Made by a program: the position numbers and the translations under genes. Positions 1-8,289 of a stretch of DNA of 64,000 bases are shown here, in pieces. The stretch spans positions 53,930-117,929 of the forward strand of contig CANLBN010000009.1 in NCBI GenBank assembly GCA_947488935.1. Reading direction: 5' to 3'. Below the pieces are notes generated by a model that did no database searches, was not told the origin of the DNA, and saw only the letters and a list, made by a program, of their open reading frames with translations. This DNA is from an uncultured Pseudomonadales bacterium. Lineage in GTDB: Bacteria > Pseudomonadota > Gammaproteobacteria > Pseudomonadales > Cellvibrionaceae. Numbering within the stretch: the stretch's first letter is position 1; the number at the start of each line of letters is the position of its first letter.

Positions 1-236
1 GTATTACCTTGCTCGAGCACGACGATGGTATCGGCGCCAAGTACGGGCTTATCATTAACTAATTCTAGACCCGCCATTGCTTTTGATTGTGCTAGACGTT
101 GAACATAGTCCAACGGGTGCTCATTAAGCGCTCTTTCTTCAGGCACATCGACATCAGTGACGCTAAAGGACACACCAATTTGGGAAAGTAACTCTCGGCG
201 ACGAGGAGACTGCGACGCTAAATATATATCAGACAT
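1..236 (-). CDS. maf: Maf family nucleotide pyrophosphatase, 5' part only
   Basis: This is the first 78 codons of a gene that runs off the left edge of the window. The N-terminus carries the Maf signature SPRRRELL right after a short beta strand, and further on the GADT segment of the substrate pocket is visible. Maf proteins hydrolyse non-canonical or canonical nucleoside triphosphates (dTTP/UTP in the YhdE branch) to monophosphates and are thought to keep modified nucleotides out of nucleic acids. The ATG overlaps the TAA of the upstream ampD by one base (TAATG), so the two genes are probably co-transcribed. The C-terminal half cannot be seen, so the exact subfamily is not settled. Confidence 0.9.
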   Translation of the reverse strand, partial: MSDIYLASQSPRRRELLSQIGVSFSVTDVDVPEERALNEHPLDYVQRLAQSKAMAGLELVNDKPVLGADTIVVLEQGN

Positions 237-814
237 TATGCATTCAACAGCTTACGAAAATATGACCAGTCAAAGGCCGCGCCTGGGTCCGTTTTTCGCC
301 CGGGCGCAATATCATTGTGGCCAACTATACGCTCCGCTGTAATGTTTGAATAGTCACGCATTAGTGCTTTAGTAACCTCTACTAATACACAATATTGCTC
401 ATTGGTATAAGCAATTGTATCCGCGCCCTCTAACTCAACCCCAATCGAGTAATCATTACACTCTTGCCGTCCATCAAAACAAGAGCGACCCGCATGCCAC
501 GCACGCTTACCAAAGGGCACAAACTGGATGATTTCGCCCTCTCGGGTAATGAGCAGATGAGACGAAACCTCCATTGTTGCAATTGTTTTAAAGTAAGGGT
601 GAACACTTGCATCAAGCTTATTACAAAAGAATTGCTCGATATAAATACTGCCAAACTGCTCTGGAGGTAAGCTTATGTTGTGTATAACGAGTAAGCTAAT
701 ATCGCCAGCCCCCTCGGGGCGCTCGTTAAAATTAGGCGAAACAACAACACGAGCAGATGACAAGCACCCATCAACGATGGCGAGTTCATTATTATTAGTT
801 GGCGTAAATTGCAT
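236..814 (-). CDS. ampD: 1,6-anhydro-N-acetylmuramyl-L-alanine amidase AmpD
   Basis: The 192-residue product matches cytoplasmic AmpD in length. AmpD cleaves the lactyl-amide bond of anhydro-muropeptides during cell wall recycling and so lowers the signal that induces AmpR-dependent beta-lactamase. Seen in the sequence: the VIHNISLP segment with the first zinc histidine (about H45), GVELEG with the catalytic-side glutamate, and VGHNDIAPGRKTDPG with the other zinc ligands (about H166 and D176) and the lysine of the KTDP motif. There is no signal peptide, which agrees with AmpD rather than periplasmic AmiD. It is followed without a gap by maf. The DUF1631-nadC-pilin neighbourhood is the same as in Pseudomonas. 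Confidence 0.95.
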   Translation of the reverse strand: MQFTPTNNNELAIVDGCLSSARVVVSPNFNERPEGAGDISLLVIHNISLPPEQFGSIYIEQFFCNKLDASVHPYFKTIATMEVSSHLLITREGEIIQFVPFGKRAWHAGRSCFDGRQECNDYSIGVELEGADTIAYTNEQYCVLVEVTKALMRDYSNITAERIVGHNDIAPGRKTDPGAAFDWSYFRKLLNA

Positions 815-894
815 GTAAAGAGGACATACCTAAGCATATAAGAGTGCATATAATACTCAAGGCTTAACGACAATGGAACCAGTGGCTTTGTGGC

Positions 895-3384
895 TTACTT
901 AGGTGAACGCAGATTAGTAATAACAGACTCTAGTGCACGATCAAACAACATGCCATCATCGAGAGTTCTTACTTTACCTTGCTGCAATTGAAACGCTAAT
1001 GTCTCACGAGTTTCTTCTGCAACCTTTACGCCTGATCGGTTAACAAATATATATTTACCTGCACCACGAATAACAGCAGCTAAGCGGCACCGATAGGAAA
1101 CAATATCGTCGTCTTGTTTTTCAAACCACATACCAACCGTAAAATTATCAACCAGATTAACATATTGAGCCTCTGCTTTTTGAGGCTCTTGTGAAAGCTG
1201 GACCAAAGGCTCTTTGCTAGCGATTTCTTGCTGTGGTAGATCATCCAATGTCGTGGGATCTGACGCATCTATAACTTGTTTGGATTCTACTTGCCCAGAT
1301 GGATTTACCTGGTCTTTTTCGAGGCTATTTTTGTGGGCATCTTCTTCGGCATCGATTTCTGCTTTTACGGCTGATGAAACCTTCTCGTCGGGCTGATCTG
1401 TTATAGAGTCTATGTCTGCCTCAATAGTCTCGGTAATATCATCAACAATAACATTGTCATACTGATTAATACTTTCTTCATCTAGTTTTTGCTCATAGCG
1501 TAAAAAAAGCTCATTATAATGCGTATGAAAACTGTCTAAAAAATGTGTTTGTTTTGCAGGATTAAATGAAATGCTTTCCAAGCTCTTTTTAAGTGCGGCA
1601 TCTATACGTGGCAAAAGCGAGGTCAATTTATTTTTGTGGGTGTCATCCTCTATCGGTAGAGCACTCCATACGAGTTCAGAGGCTATATTTAGCCCATTCG
1701 TCCACTGTTTACTCTCGGGGCCTTGGCGCATATAGATAAGAAATAAAATATTTGACCAAGGACCTTTTACAAACTCTTCAAATACTTCAGGGATACGTTT
1801 ATCTTCGATCAACTCATCTAATTTTTTATCAACTTGTTTACGCCCAATCTCTGACTTAGCTTTACCCGCTTCGGCATCAATCGCTCTTTTTTCAAATAAA
1901 AGTACACGGCGACGCTCTTTTTCTATAAAGGCAATAAAATCCGTTAACAACAATGTAAACAGTTCAAAATTCGTATCAAACTCTTCCAGTACTCTAGCCA
2001 CTGTTGACTCAATCTTAGCGAGTAAAGGGTCTCGTTTTTGCGCACCAATATCACCACTCCAACCGATCGAAGCCATGGCCATTTCATTCAGTAACCGCCG
2101 GGCCGGATGGCCTTCTTTTTTAAAGAAATCATCATCGGCTAGAGCCACCTTAATAAAAGGGATTTGTAAGCGAGCTAATAAAAGTTTAATAGGGTCAGGT
2201 AGGTTTTCATCCTCGAGTATAAACGAGAACAGCATATCAACGAGTTTCATTACGTCTTGAGAACGTTCATCGACTAAAGGCTCGCCCGTAGCCGACTGAA
2301 TAGCCGTTTTAATACTACCGCTGGATAACAATGTAGGCTGAACATCTTCAGGCTTGATACTACCTAATGCAGGCGCTTGCTGTACTTGCTGTTGCTGAAT
2401 TTGTGACAAGGCATTAATCAATGCAAATGAGACTTCTGTCACCGCATAATCATTGGCTGCATTATTCGTATAAGCTGTATCAGAGAAACTTGCCTGAGAG
2501 TCCTCGCGAGGCTGGGACTGTAATAAGGTTTGCAATGTATCGTACAGCGCAGCGGCATCGGGTGCAGCGGCATTTTTTATATTGTCGCCGCTATTCATCG
2601 ATACAGTATTATTATTGCGAGGATCAGCATTTTGAGTACGCGGGGCACGCCGTCTCAGCGAGGGCGTAGGAGTAGATACACCTTGGTCGGTTAATGACTG
2701 ATTGACCAGCTTTAATACATTAGGCAACTCTTGTATTACATAGCGATCAAATAATTTGAACAGTACTAATTTGGCCTTTATATCAACATTTAATACAGAG
2801 GCTGCATCAACGAAGCTATCGCTTAGTGAACGTGGTGTTAATGGATTATTGATCTCTGTAAAGCCAATAGCACTAATTGTGCTAAGGCGATCACCTAATG
2901 AGCGTAGGGCGCTTTTATTTTTAATCCACGCTTTTTTAACCAAAGAATCAACAGCGACAAATTCTTCCAATTCATCCTTACCCACTAGGGAGAGGTCATC
3001 AACATCAAGGGCATCTGGGCTCAACTCGTCATTGGGCTCGGGCTCGAAACCACTTAATACATCCACAAAATGGGTATCTGCATTGAGCAAAAAGGTCCGC
3101 TCCATGTCACGCCGATGAATACGAATCTCACGCATTGATTCAAAAAAAACATTTTGCTCTAAATTACTCTCGGCTTTATCGGCCAGCTCAAAAAGAGAGT
3201 CATCAACATGGTCGAATAAATTTTGAATAGCGCTTTTAAACCGTGTATGCGAAAGATCATGAATTAACTGAATAACAGCAGGTAATTTAGATAAGCGCTC
3301 TTTCATAGACATCTCATTTTTGACATGACTCGGTTGATTAGCTTGCAACTTCACAACATTATCTCTATTTGATGACATGCCCAT
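895..3384 (-). CDS. DUF1631 family protein
   Basis: This 829-residue protein lies between ampD and nadC, as in Pseudomonas, and resembles the DUF1631 family (sometimes mis-annotated as thymidine phosphorylase). It is soluble, has no signal peptide and is largely helical. Residues 25-120 form the N-terminal family region. There is a low-complexity stretch around 245-340 rich in Asn, Ala and Gln. A second helical region covers 370-620, followed by an acidic Glu/Asp-rich linker at about 650-730. A compact C-terminal domain at 740-825 is beta-rich and recalls PilZ-like folds; that comparison is mine and unproven. An AGG sits nine bases before the ATG. Molecular function is unknown. The family is often linked to cyclic-di-GMP or surface traits by context only. 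Confidence 0.85.
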   Translation of the reverse strand: MGMSSNRDNVVKLQANQPSHVKNEMSMKERLSKLPAVIQLIHDLSHTRFKSAIQNLFDHVDDSLFELADKAESNLEQNVFFESMREIRIHRRDMERTFLLNADTHFVDVLSGFEPEPNDELSPDALDVDDLSLVGKDELEEFVAVDSLVKKAWIKNKSALRSLGDRLSTISAIGFTEINNPLTPRSLSDSFVDAASVLNVDIKAKLVLFKLFDRYVIQELPNVLKLVNQSLTDQGVSTPTPSLRRRAPRTQNADPRNNNTVSMNSGDNIKNAAAPDAAALYDTLQTLLQSQPREDSQASFSDTAYTNNAANDYAVTEVSFALINALSQIQQQQVQQAPALGSIKPEDVQPTLLSSGSIKTAIQSATGEPLVDERSQDVMKLVDMLFSFILEDENLPDPIKLLLARLQIPFIKVALADDDFFKKEGHPARRLLNEMAMASIGWSGDIGAQKRDPLLAKIESTVARVLEEFDTNFELFTLLLTDFIAFIEKERRRVLLFEKRAIDAEAGKAKSEIGRKQVDKKLDELIEDKRIPEVFEEFVKGPWSNILFLIYMRQGPESKQWTNGLNIASELVWSALPIEDDTHKNKLTSLLPRIDAALKKSLESISFNPAKQTHFLDSFHTHYNELFLRYEQKLDEESINQYDNVIVDDITETIEADIDSITDQPDEKVSSAVKAEIDAEEDAHKNSLEKDQVNPSGQVESKQVIDASDPTTLDDLPQQEIASKEPLVQLSQEPQKAEAQYVNLVDNFTVGMWFEKQDDDIVSYRCRLAAVIRGAGKYIFVNRSGVKVAEETRETLAFQLQQGKVRTLDDGMLFDRALESVITNLRSPK

Positions 3385-3819
3385 TTAATAACCTTTCGAT
3401 ATCTTGCCAATCAACAATACAAAGCACTGACCATATTTGATAGCTAACCCCTATCGATCAGAAGCTTGTAGTTTAAACTCCTAATTAGATTGTAACTATT
3501 CATTTATAGTTCGATAGTACGAAAGTTCTATACCGAGACACTTATCACAAACTATGAAGATAATTATAACCTTTTACAAGAAATAGAATAAAACATTGAT
3601 TTTTATAACATTTTTTTGGTTATCGTTAAGACAAAAAGTAGAGCAAAGCGTTCTAAAGAATTTAATAATATTTAATTTATAGTTACAGCGAACCAATAAT
3701 AGACACAAGAAAGTTCACCGATTGACTGGTTGATAAATAACTTTCAGCGTTATAATGCGCCGCTTTATCCAACTTACCACAAAACAACCCTACTTCTAAC
3801 AACCACTGCGATACTACCC
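3385..3819. other. Intergenic region between DUF1631 gene and nadC
   Basis: This AT-rich 435-base divergent region contains no convincing ORF. It must hold the promoters for both flanking genes. For nadC there is a TATAAT at 3751-3756 with TTGATA at 3730-3735, a short spacing of 15. I see no palindromic operator or riboswitch-like fold. Confidence 0.5.
3730..3756 (+). promoter_or_regulatory. Putative sigma-70 promoter of nadC
   Basis: A perfect TATAAT lies at 3751-3756. The best -35 is TTGATA at 3730-3735 with 15 bases between, shorter than the ideal 17. Transcription would start near 3763, leaving a leader of about 57 bases before the chosen ATG at 3820. The promoter lies inside the longer possible ORF, which argues for the later start. 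Confidence 0.45.
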
Positions 3820-4704
3820 ATGCCTAATACCGCTTATTTAGACAAGCTAGAACAAGATATAACAAAAATGGTCACTATCACCCTAGAAGAGGATATTGGG
3901 GATGGCGACATCACAGCCGAACTGATACCAGCCACACAGAACTCAAGCGCACAAATTATCACCCGCGAGGATTGCGTTATTGCGGGTAAGGTGTGGGTAA
4001 ACGAAGTATTTGCACAACTGGACAAGCAACTTGGTACGAAGACATCGATAATATGGCATGTTAACGATGGTGATAAAGCAACCGCTAATGATGTGTTATT
4101 TGAGCTTAACGGTAATGCTCGCACCCTACTGACTGGCGAACGCGCTGCACTCAACTTTTTACAACTATTGTCAGGCACTGCCACAAAATGTCAGCAATAT
4201 GCTGATAGTGTAAAACACACCCATGTTCGCCTATTAGATACCCGCAAAACTATACCCGGCCTTCGCACCGCACAAAAATATGCCGTTACTTGCGGCGGCT
4301 GCTACAACCACCGCATAGGCTTATACGATGCATTTTTAATTAAAGAAAATCATATAGCGGCCTGTGGAGGCATTACACAAGCGATATATACCGCCAAGCA
4401 AAACCACCCCAACAAACCTGTCGAAATCGAAGTAGAGTCACTGACAGAGCTACAACAGGCTCTCATTGCTGGCGCAGATATAGTGATGCTAGATAACTTT
4501 AGTATCGATGAGCTAAAAGAAGGCGTGGCACTGACGAAAAAATTTAATAAACAAGAAGGTGCAGAGGTAAAACTAGAAGCCTCTGGCAACATTAACCACG
4601 AAACACTCGTGGCTAATGCAGAAACTGGGGTTGATTATATATCGATTGGGGCTTTTACTAAGCATTGTGTGGCGGTGGATTTGTCGATGAGAGCAACTTG
4701 CTAG
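3820..4704 (+). CDS. nadC: Nicotinate-nucleotide pyrophosphorylase (carboxylating)
   Basis: NadC converts quinolinate and PRPP to nicotinate mononucleotide, CO2 and pyrophosphate in de novo NAD synthesis. The 294-residue product has [10 protein letters not shown] near the N-terminus, the [15 protein letters not shown] helix, the [10 protein letters not shown] motif that binds quinolinate and phosphate, [15 protein letters not shown], the EVES strand and the LEASGN phosphate-binding loop, all in family order. An upstream TTG at 3730 would add 30 residues but lies in the promoter, so the ATG at 3820 is preferred; no strong ribosome binding site is visible. Its place beside the pilin and pilBCD genes is the classic Pseudomonas arrangement and implies no role in pili. 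Confidence 0.96.
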   Translation: MPNTAYLDKLEQDITKMVTITLEEDIGDGDITAELIPATQNSSAQIITREDCVIAGKVWVNEVFAQLDKQLGTKTSIIWHVNDGDKATANDVLFELNGNARTLLTGERAALNFLQLLSGTATKCQQYADSVKHTHVRLLDTRKTIPGLRTAQKYAVTCGGCYNHRIGLYDAFLIKENHIAACGGITQAIYTAKQNHPNKPVEIEVESLTELQQALIAGADIVMLDNFSIDELKEGVALTKKFNKQEGAEVKLEASGNINHETLVANAETGVDYISIGAFTKHCVAVDLSMRATC

Positions 4705-4770
4705 TAATTTTTAAAAATAGATATTATATTAGACACAAAACTACGAGACCATATTTACGAGACTATACTA

Positions 4771-4956
4771 ATGAATATTAGATACATAATTGGCTCATTG
4801 ATTATTAGCTTTGGCATATTACTAGTTATCTCAATCATACTCATGGCACTAGAAATCACATTACCAGAAAATGGCATCGAATATCTGGGCATAGCTTGGT
4901 TGATACTTGCTGTGTTTACTTACCCATTTGCAAAGAAGCTGGTCAGAGCAAATTAG
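4771..4956 (+). CDS. Small two-helix membrane protein
   Basis: This 61-residue ORF begins 66 bases after nadC on the same strand. It is almost entirely hydrophobic: a transmembrane helix at about residues 5-28, a short polar turn with LPENG, a second helix at about 35-53, and a positively charged tail (KKLVRAN). I do not recognise a family. Composition and topology look like a genuine small membrane protein rather than chance, but the ribosome binding site is weak, so whether it is expressed is uncertain. It faces the convergent pilin accessory gene. Confidence 0.5.
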   Translation: MNIRYIIGSLIISFGILLVISIILMALEITLPENGIEYLGIAWLILAVFTYPFAKKLVRAN

Positions 4957-4997
4957 CAAAACACACTTCGAGCTAACGCTTAGGAATTCCATTTATC

Positions 4998-5762
4998 CTA
5001 TTCACTGACATAAGGGTCAATATTAAGGTAATTTACAGGCTTATCGAGATTTACATCAATTAACACAGCCCCAAAACCAAAACGATTGGACGTTGGCAAC
5101 CATCTGTAACGCTCGCTCGGGCTATTAGCCTGCTGTAGTTTATCGTAGAGCTCTAGATTATGATTTTTAATGATGGGCAATAAACTCGCTAATGGCTGCC
5201 CAACTTGAGATAACTCCCCCTCACGACAATCACGATAATATTGCGGTAGAACATGTAAGTCTCGGCCAGCGAATGAAGAAAGCACTAAATTTGCTCTATC
5301 TTTCGCATTCGGCCTGTCAGTACAAACTAATTTTGGCCCAAACCAAGAAAAGTGATTAAATTCGGTGTTTTGAGCTGTTTCTAAATCCTGAGGGAAAAAC
5401 TCTGTAGGTGTAACAATTTCTAGCCGATCTACCACAAAAGCAATATACACAGGGCGAGAAAGTGCCATGGTATAAATACCATAGGCCAATGCCAGTAACT
5501 GTATTGAAATAACAATTCCGTAGTCACGCCTTAACTCTCTCTTGGGTTTATTAGCATTGTAAATAACCAAAGACATACAAGGCCCTAGAATAACTTCAAC
5601 TAAAAGTACCCAACTATAGAGCTCTTTGCCTCTCAGCATCTCTGCAAAAGCTCCAGGGTACCAAATAAAAAAAATTAGATATGCGATACACCCTGCAACC
5701 AGAAGAGTGAACGCAGCATGGTATGCAGTTGCTTGTAATTTTTGCTTGAATAACTCTGACAT
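4998..5762 (-). CDS. tfpZ: TfpX/TfpZ family type IV pilin accessory protein
   Basis: The 254-residue protein has the layout of TfpX/TfpZ/FimB-type pilin accessory proteins: several N-terminal transmembrane helices (about 14-34, 47-65 and 81-100) and a periplasmic C-terminal domain of about 150 residues with two cysteines (in VCTDRP and RDCREG) that could pair. In Pseudomonas and Moraxella relatives these genes sit directly downstream of the cognate pilin gene and modulate assembly of that pilin. Here it lies downstream of the pilin array, separated from the intact genes by a decayed pilin copy at 5842-5961. It may originally have partnered the now broken pilin; that is inference. The start follows a weak GAG. 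Confidence 0.75.
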   Translation of the reverse strand: MSELFKQKLQATAYHAAFTLLVAGCIAYLIFFIWYPGAFAEMLRGKELYSWVLLVEVILGPCMSLVIYNANKPKRELRRDYGIVISIQLLALAYGIYTMALSRPVYIAFVVDRLEIVTPTEFFPQDLETAQNTEFNHFSWFGPKLVCTDRPNAKDRANLVLSSFAGRDLHVLPQYYRDCREGELSQVGQPLASLLPIIKNHNLELYDKLQQANSPSERYRWLPTSNRFGFGAVLIDVNLDKPVNYLNIDPYVSE

Positions 5763-5841
5763 TTTTACTCGTTTAGAATTTAACTTTTGCTATATTGCCA
5801 ACGCTGACTTGAGATAAATTAAGCAGTCAATATACCTTCGC

Positions 5842-5961
5842 TCACTTGGAGCGGATAGTATAATCTTGGTAAACAGGTAAAGCCAACCCAGCCAAAATAC
5901 CAATAGTGGTAACTACTATCATCAACTCGATCAGAGTAAACCCACGTTATTTACTGCTCAT
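5842..5961 (-). pseudogene. Broken type IV pilin gene, N-terminal remnant
   Basis: Read on the minus strand from the ATG at 5961, the frame gives MSSK, then a TAA stop, then a perfect prepilin signature ([12 protein letters not shown]...) running through YQDYTIRSK to a TGA at 5842-5844. The intact neighbour reads [13 protein letters not shown] at the same spacing, so the stop falls exactly on the codon for Q5. Just past the TGA, adding one base restores an SEG-like reading typical of pilins, which suggests a one-base deletion. The rest of the gene is absent. The upstream 80 bases, including the GGAG-type ribosome binding site, resemble those of the 6109-6645 gene. This is a third tandem copy in decay. 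Confidence 0.85.
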
Positions 5962-6108
5962 ATATTCTCCAAATTTTAACTCGAGAAACTTAGCATTCTT
6001 TAACTTACTGAAACCTACAAAGCTTATTAGTGCTGGTCCCTTTACATAAAAGAGGCTTTTTTAATATTCACACACATCTTGAATAATAGCGCTAAAATAA
6101 AATTTAAC

Positions 6109-6645
6109 TTATCGGCATTCACTCGGTGCAAACTGAGCAGGTAAACTACCAACGGTTAACGCCGGCAAACCACGAGCATTAGAAACAGCATTCGCCGCAG
6201 AAGCACAACCCCAATCAATGGCTCCTGTTGCATTACCAGCAAAAGAAGCGCCTAACTGAACTGGCCCACCACCACCTTGTATATAGGGTGTATATACTAA
6301 TGTTACACCAGCCGGAATATTACCAACGTTAGCAGCATTTAGAGTGACTATAACCTCGCCAGTAGCTCGGTTCATTTGGACACCCGTAACATACTTACTC
6401 ACAGTACCTGCACCCCCAACTTGGGCATTCCAAGCATCTGCAACGGCGTTTAATTCCTGAAGCGTTGATACCCCATCGGTAGCAACAAGGTCCTTTGCAC
6501 TATCGGCAAGATTAACAGCCTCAGCAACCCTTGAACGTACTGCATAGTCTTGGTAAGTGGGTAATGCAACAGCTGCCAAAATGCCGATAATGGCAACCAC
6601 TATCATCAACTCGATCAGAGTAAACCCACGCTGTATACTGCTCAT
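6109..6645 (-). CDS. pilA: Type IV major pilin, second copy
   Basis: This 178-residue type IVa pilin has the short basic leader MSSIQRG, cleavage before Phe and N-methylation of F1, glutamate at mature position 5 (FTLIE), and the hydrophobic assembly helix. The C-terminal disulphide loop runs from Cys in DWGCAS to Cys in the final SECR. A TTG would start four residues earlier, but GGAG six bases before the ATG at 6645 fixes the start used here. It is highly similar to the pilin at 6815-7348, with the same last residues, and the flanking non-coding DNA is also duplicated. No good sigma-54 site precedes it; a GG-N10-GC match lies inside the upstream terminator and may be chance. It could be transcribed by read-through. 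Confidence 0.93.
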   Translation of the reverse strand: MSSIQRGFTLIELMIVVAIIGILAAVALPTYQDYAVRSRVAEAVNLADSAKDLVATDGVSTLQELNAVADAWNAQVGGAGTVSKYVTGVQMNRATGEVIVTLNAANVGNIPAGVTLVYTPYIQGGGGPVQLGASFAGNATGAIDWGCASAANAVSNARGLPALTVGSLPAQFAPSECR

Positions 6646-6735
6646 ACATTTCTCCAAACTTTAACTGGGTAGACTTAGCACTCTTAATGACTAAAGCCTA
6701 TAGAATTTATTAGTACTAGCCCCTTTATTCTTTGC

Positions 6736-6768
6736 AAAAAAAAGCCCCTTTATATTAAAGAGGCTTTT
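6736..6768 (-). terminator. Intrinsic terminator after the first major pilin gene
   Basis: On the minus strand an imperfect hairpin of about 12 base pairs (AAAGCCTCTTTA pairing with TAAAGGGGCTTT) is followed by a run of T. It lies about 50 bases after the stop of the 6815-7348 pilin gene. A degenerate version (about 6035-6065) follows the second pilin copy and lacks the T run. Confidence 0.75.
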
Positions 6769-6814
6769 AAATATTTACATACATCGTAAATAATAGAGCT
6801 AAATAAAATTTAAC

Positions 6815-7348
6815 TTATCGGCATTCACTCGGCGCAAACTGAGGAGGTAAAGTACCCGCAGTCAATGTCGGTAAACCACGAGCAGCAGAAACAGCATTCT
6901 GTTGAGAAGCACAACCCCAATCAATAGCTCCCGTTAAATTACCAGCAAGAGCAGCGGCTAACTGCTGTGGCCCACCTGTCACTTGTAGGTAGGGTGTATA
7001 TACTAATGTACTCGCTGCTGGAATATTACCAACGTTAGCTTGGTTTAGAGTGACTGTAACTTCGCCATTAGCGTTAATTTGGACACTAGTAACATACTTA
7101 CTCACAGCACCTAAACCCCCAATTTGAGCATTCCAGGCAAGTACAACGGCTGCTAATTCTGGAGCTGTTGACGTACCATCAATAGCAACGAGATCTTTTG
7201 CACCATCGGCAAGATTAACGCCCTCAGCAACCCTTGCACGTATTGTATAGTCTTGATAAGCCGGTAATGCAACGGCTGCCAAAATACCAATGATCGCAAC
7301 AACGATCATTAATTCAATGAGTGTAAAACCCTGTTGATTCTTTTTCAT
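6815..7348 (-). CDS. pilA: Type IV major pilin, first copy
   Basis: This 177-residue type IVa pilin begins [13 protein letters not shown]: a short basic leader, Gly-Phe cleavage site for PilD, glutamate at mature position 5, then the long hydrophobic helix. The globular part ends in a disulphide loop between DWGCAS and SECR. It polymerises into the pilus fibre using PilB, PilC and PilD, encoded divergently. A consensus sigma-54 promoter lies 43-57 bases upstream, the usual PilR-controlled arrangement, making this the best candidate for the expressed major pilin. It is followed by a terminator. Only one residue shorter than the neighbouring copy. Confidence 0.95.
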   Translation of the reverse strand: MKKNQQGFTLIELMIVVAIIGILAAVALPAYQDYTIRARVAEGVNLADGAKDLVAIDGTSTAPELAAVVLAWNAQIGGLGAVSKYVTSVQINANGEVTVTLNQANVGNIPAASTLVYTPYLQVTGGPQQLAAALAGNLTGAIDWGCASQQNAVSAARGLPTLTAGTLPPQFAPSECR

Positions 7349-7389
7349 AAAAACACCTTTTATTAGTTAGTTATTACTATACTTAACAC

Positions 7390-7405
7390 AGCAAATGTTA
7401 TGCCA
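7390..7405 (-). promoter_or_regulatory. Sigma-54 promoter of the first pilin gene
   Basis: The minus strand reads TGGCAT-AACAT-TTGCT, matching the sigma-54 consensus TGGCAC-N5-TTGCA with the exact GG-N10-GC spacing. The -12 GC lies 43 bases before the ATG, giving a leader of about 31 bases. In Pseudomonas pilA this promoter type is activated by the PilS/PilR system; that pair is not in the window. Confidence 0.8.
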
Positions 7406-7529
7406 ACTCTTCAAACTAAGGAATTGCTAGGCATATAAAGATATACCCTTGGCTAGATGACATTTTACGCCACCCAAAGACTGACAAAAAATGTCAACTA
7501 GTAACTTAAACTGGTATGATTAGTTAGTG

Positions 7530-7946
7530 TTACCGACAGGTTTGGGGGGATAAATTGCTATCACCTGCAACTGTAGTACAGACCCATGCACCAGTAGTAC
7601 CATCTCGACGCCAACGCATAGTGTTACCACTTATTACACCGCTAATATCGATATCGCCATTATTAGCGCCATCTAAATTACCTATAACAACGTTTGCACA
7701 AGGACCACCAAATAAGCCTAAACCACCTCTAGGGTTGGCACCGAGTGCTCCCGCTGCCAGCCCATTATTATTTTGAATCGAGAAGTCAGCGGTCATACGT
7801 GCCGGTGTTATAAATTTATAACAGCTATCAATATCTGCACGAGCGATAGACCTTTGGTAGGCAGGGAAGGCTATTCCAGCTAAAATACCTATAACTGCAA
7901 CGGCAACCATAAGCTCTATTAGGTTAAAACCATAAGATGTTCGCAT
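7530..7946 (-). CDS. Divergent type IV pilin-like protein
   Basis: The 138-residue product starts MRTSYGFNLIELMVAVAVIGIL, a prepilin signature with Gly-Phe cleavage and glutamate at mature position 5, but Asn replaces the usual Thr at position 2. The body is unlike the two neighbouring pilins: shorter, glycine- and asparagine-rich in the middle, with a C-terminal cysteine pair in WVCTT and PQTCR, and an extra pair in DSCYKF and GPCANV. It could be a minor pilin, a second major pilin of another type, or a pilin specific to a TfpZ-like partner. It lies upstream of the pilin array on the same strand and has no visible sigma-54 promoter. Confidence 0.85.
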   Translation of the reverse strand: MRTSYGFNLIELMVAVAVIGILAGIAFPAYQRSIARADIDSCYKFITPARMTADFSIQNNNGLAAGALGANPRGGLGLFGGPCANVVIGNLDGANNGDIDISGVISGNTMRWRRDGTTGAWVCTTVAGDSNLSPQTCR

Positions 7947-8289
7947 TTTAATTAGCCTTTGCTGGTTGTTTGAAATTCAATCAATGGTAACTTACCACTA
8001 TTACCACAGTAAAATAAATGATAGTTAACATTCACTTTTTAGCTTTAACTGTACTAGAAGATTTTAACTCACTTTTTAAATATAACCCAAGAACACTTAA
8101 AAATTTGCAGTTAATTATTAAAATCAGGTGTCAAACCACTGATTCATTTACTTTTTTTGCAAAAATAACCTAGAATAGCAATTAAAGTGGTAGGATAAGG
8201 AGTTGAGATATTTGTGGTTGAATATGGTAAAAACATTATCAGCAAATCATTCAACCCTTAAGCCGTTATAAAAACAATATGGCAATATT
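7947..8289. other. Intergenic region between the pilin-like gene and pilB
   Basis: This AT-rich 343-base region is divergent. It contains a short palindrome, TGGTAA-C-TTACCA, at 7985-7997, about 40 bases upstream of the pilin-like gene, which could be an operator. A loose TAGAAT -10 for pilB lies near 8171. No ORF with a ribosome binding site was found. Confidence 0.4.

Noticed and set aside
3730..3819. Extended NadC N-terminus
   Set aside because: The frame begins at a TTG inside the promoter, and NadC homologues start close to the ATG at 3820.
6718..6737. GG-N10-GC match as a sigma-54 promoter for the second pilin
   Set aside because: It falls within the upstream terminator's T run, and the flanking consensus bases (TGGCA) do not match.
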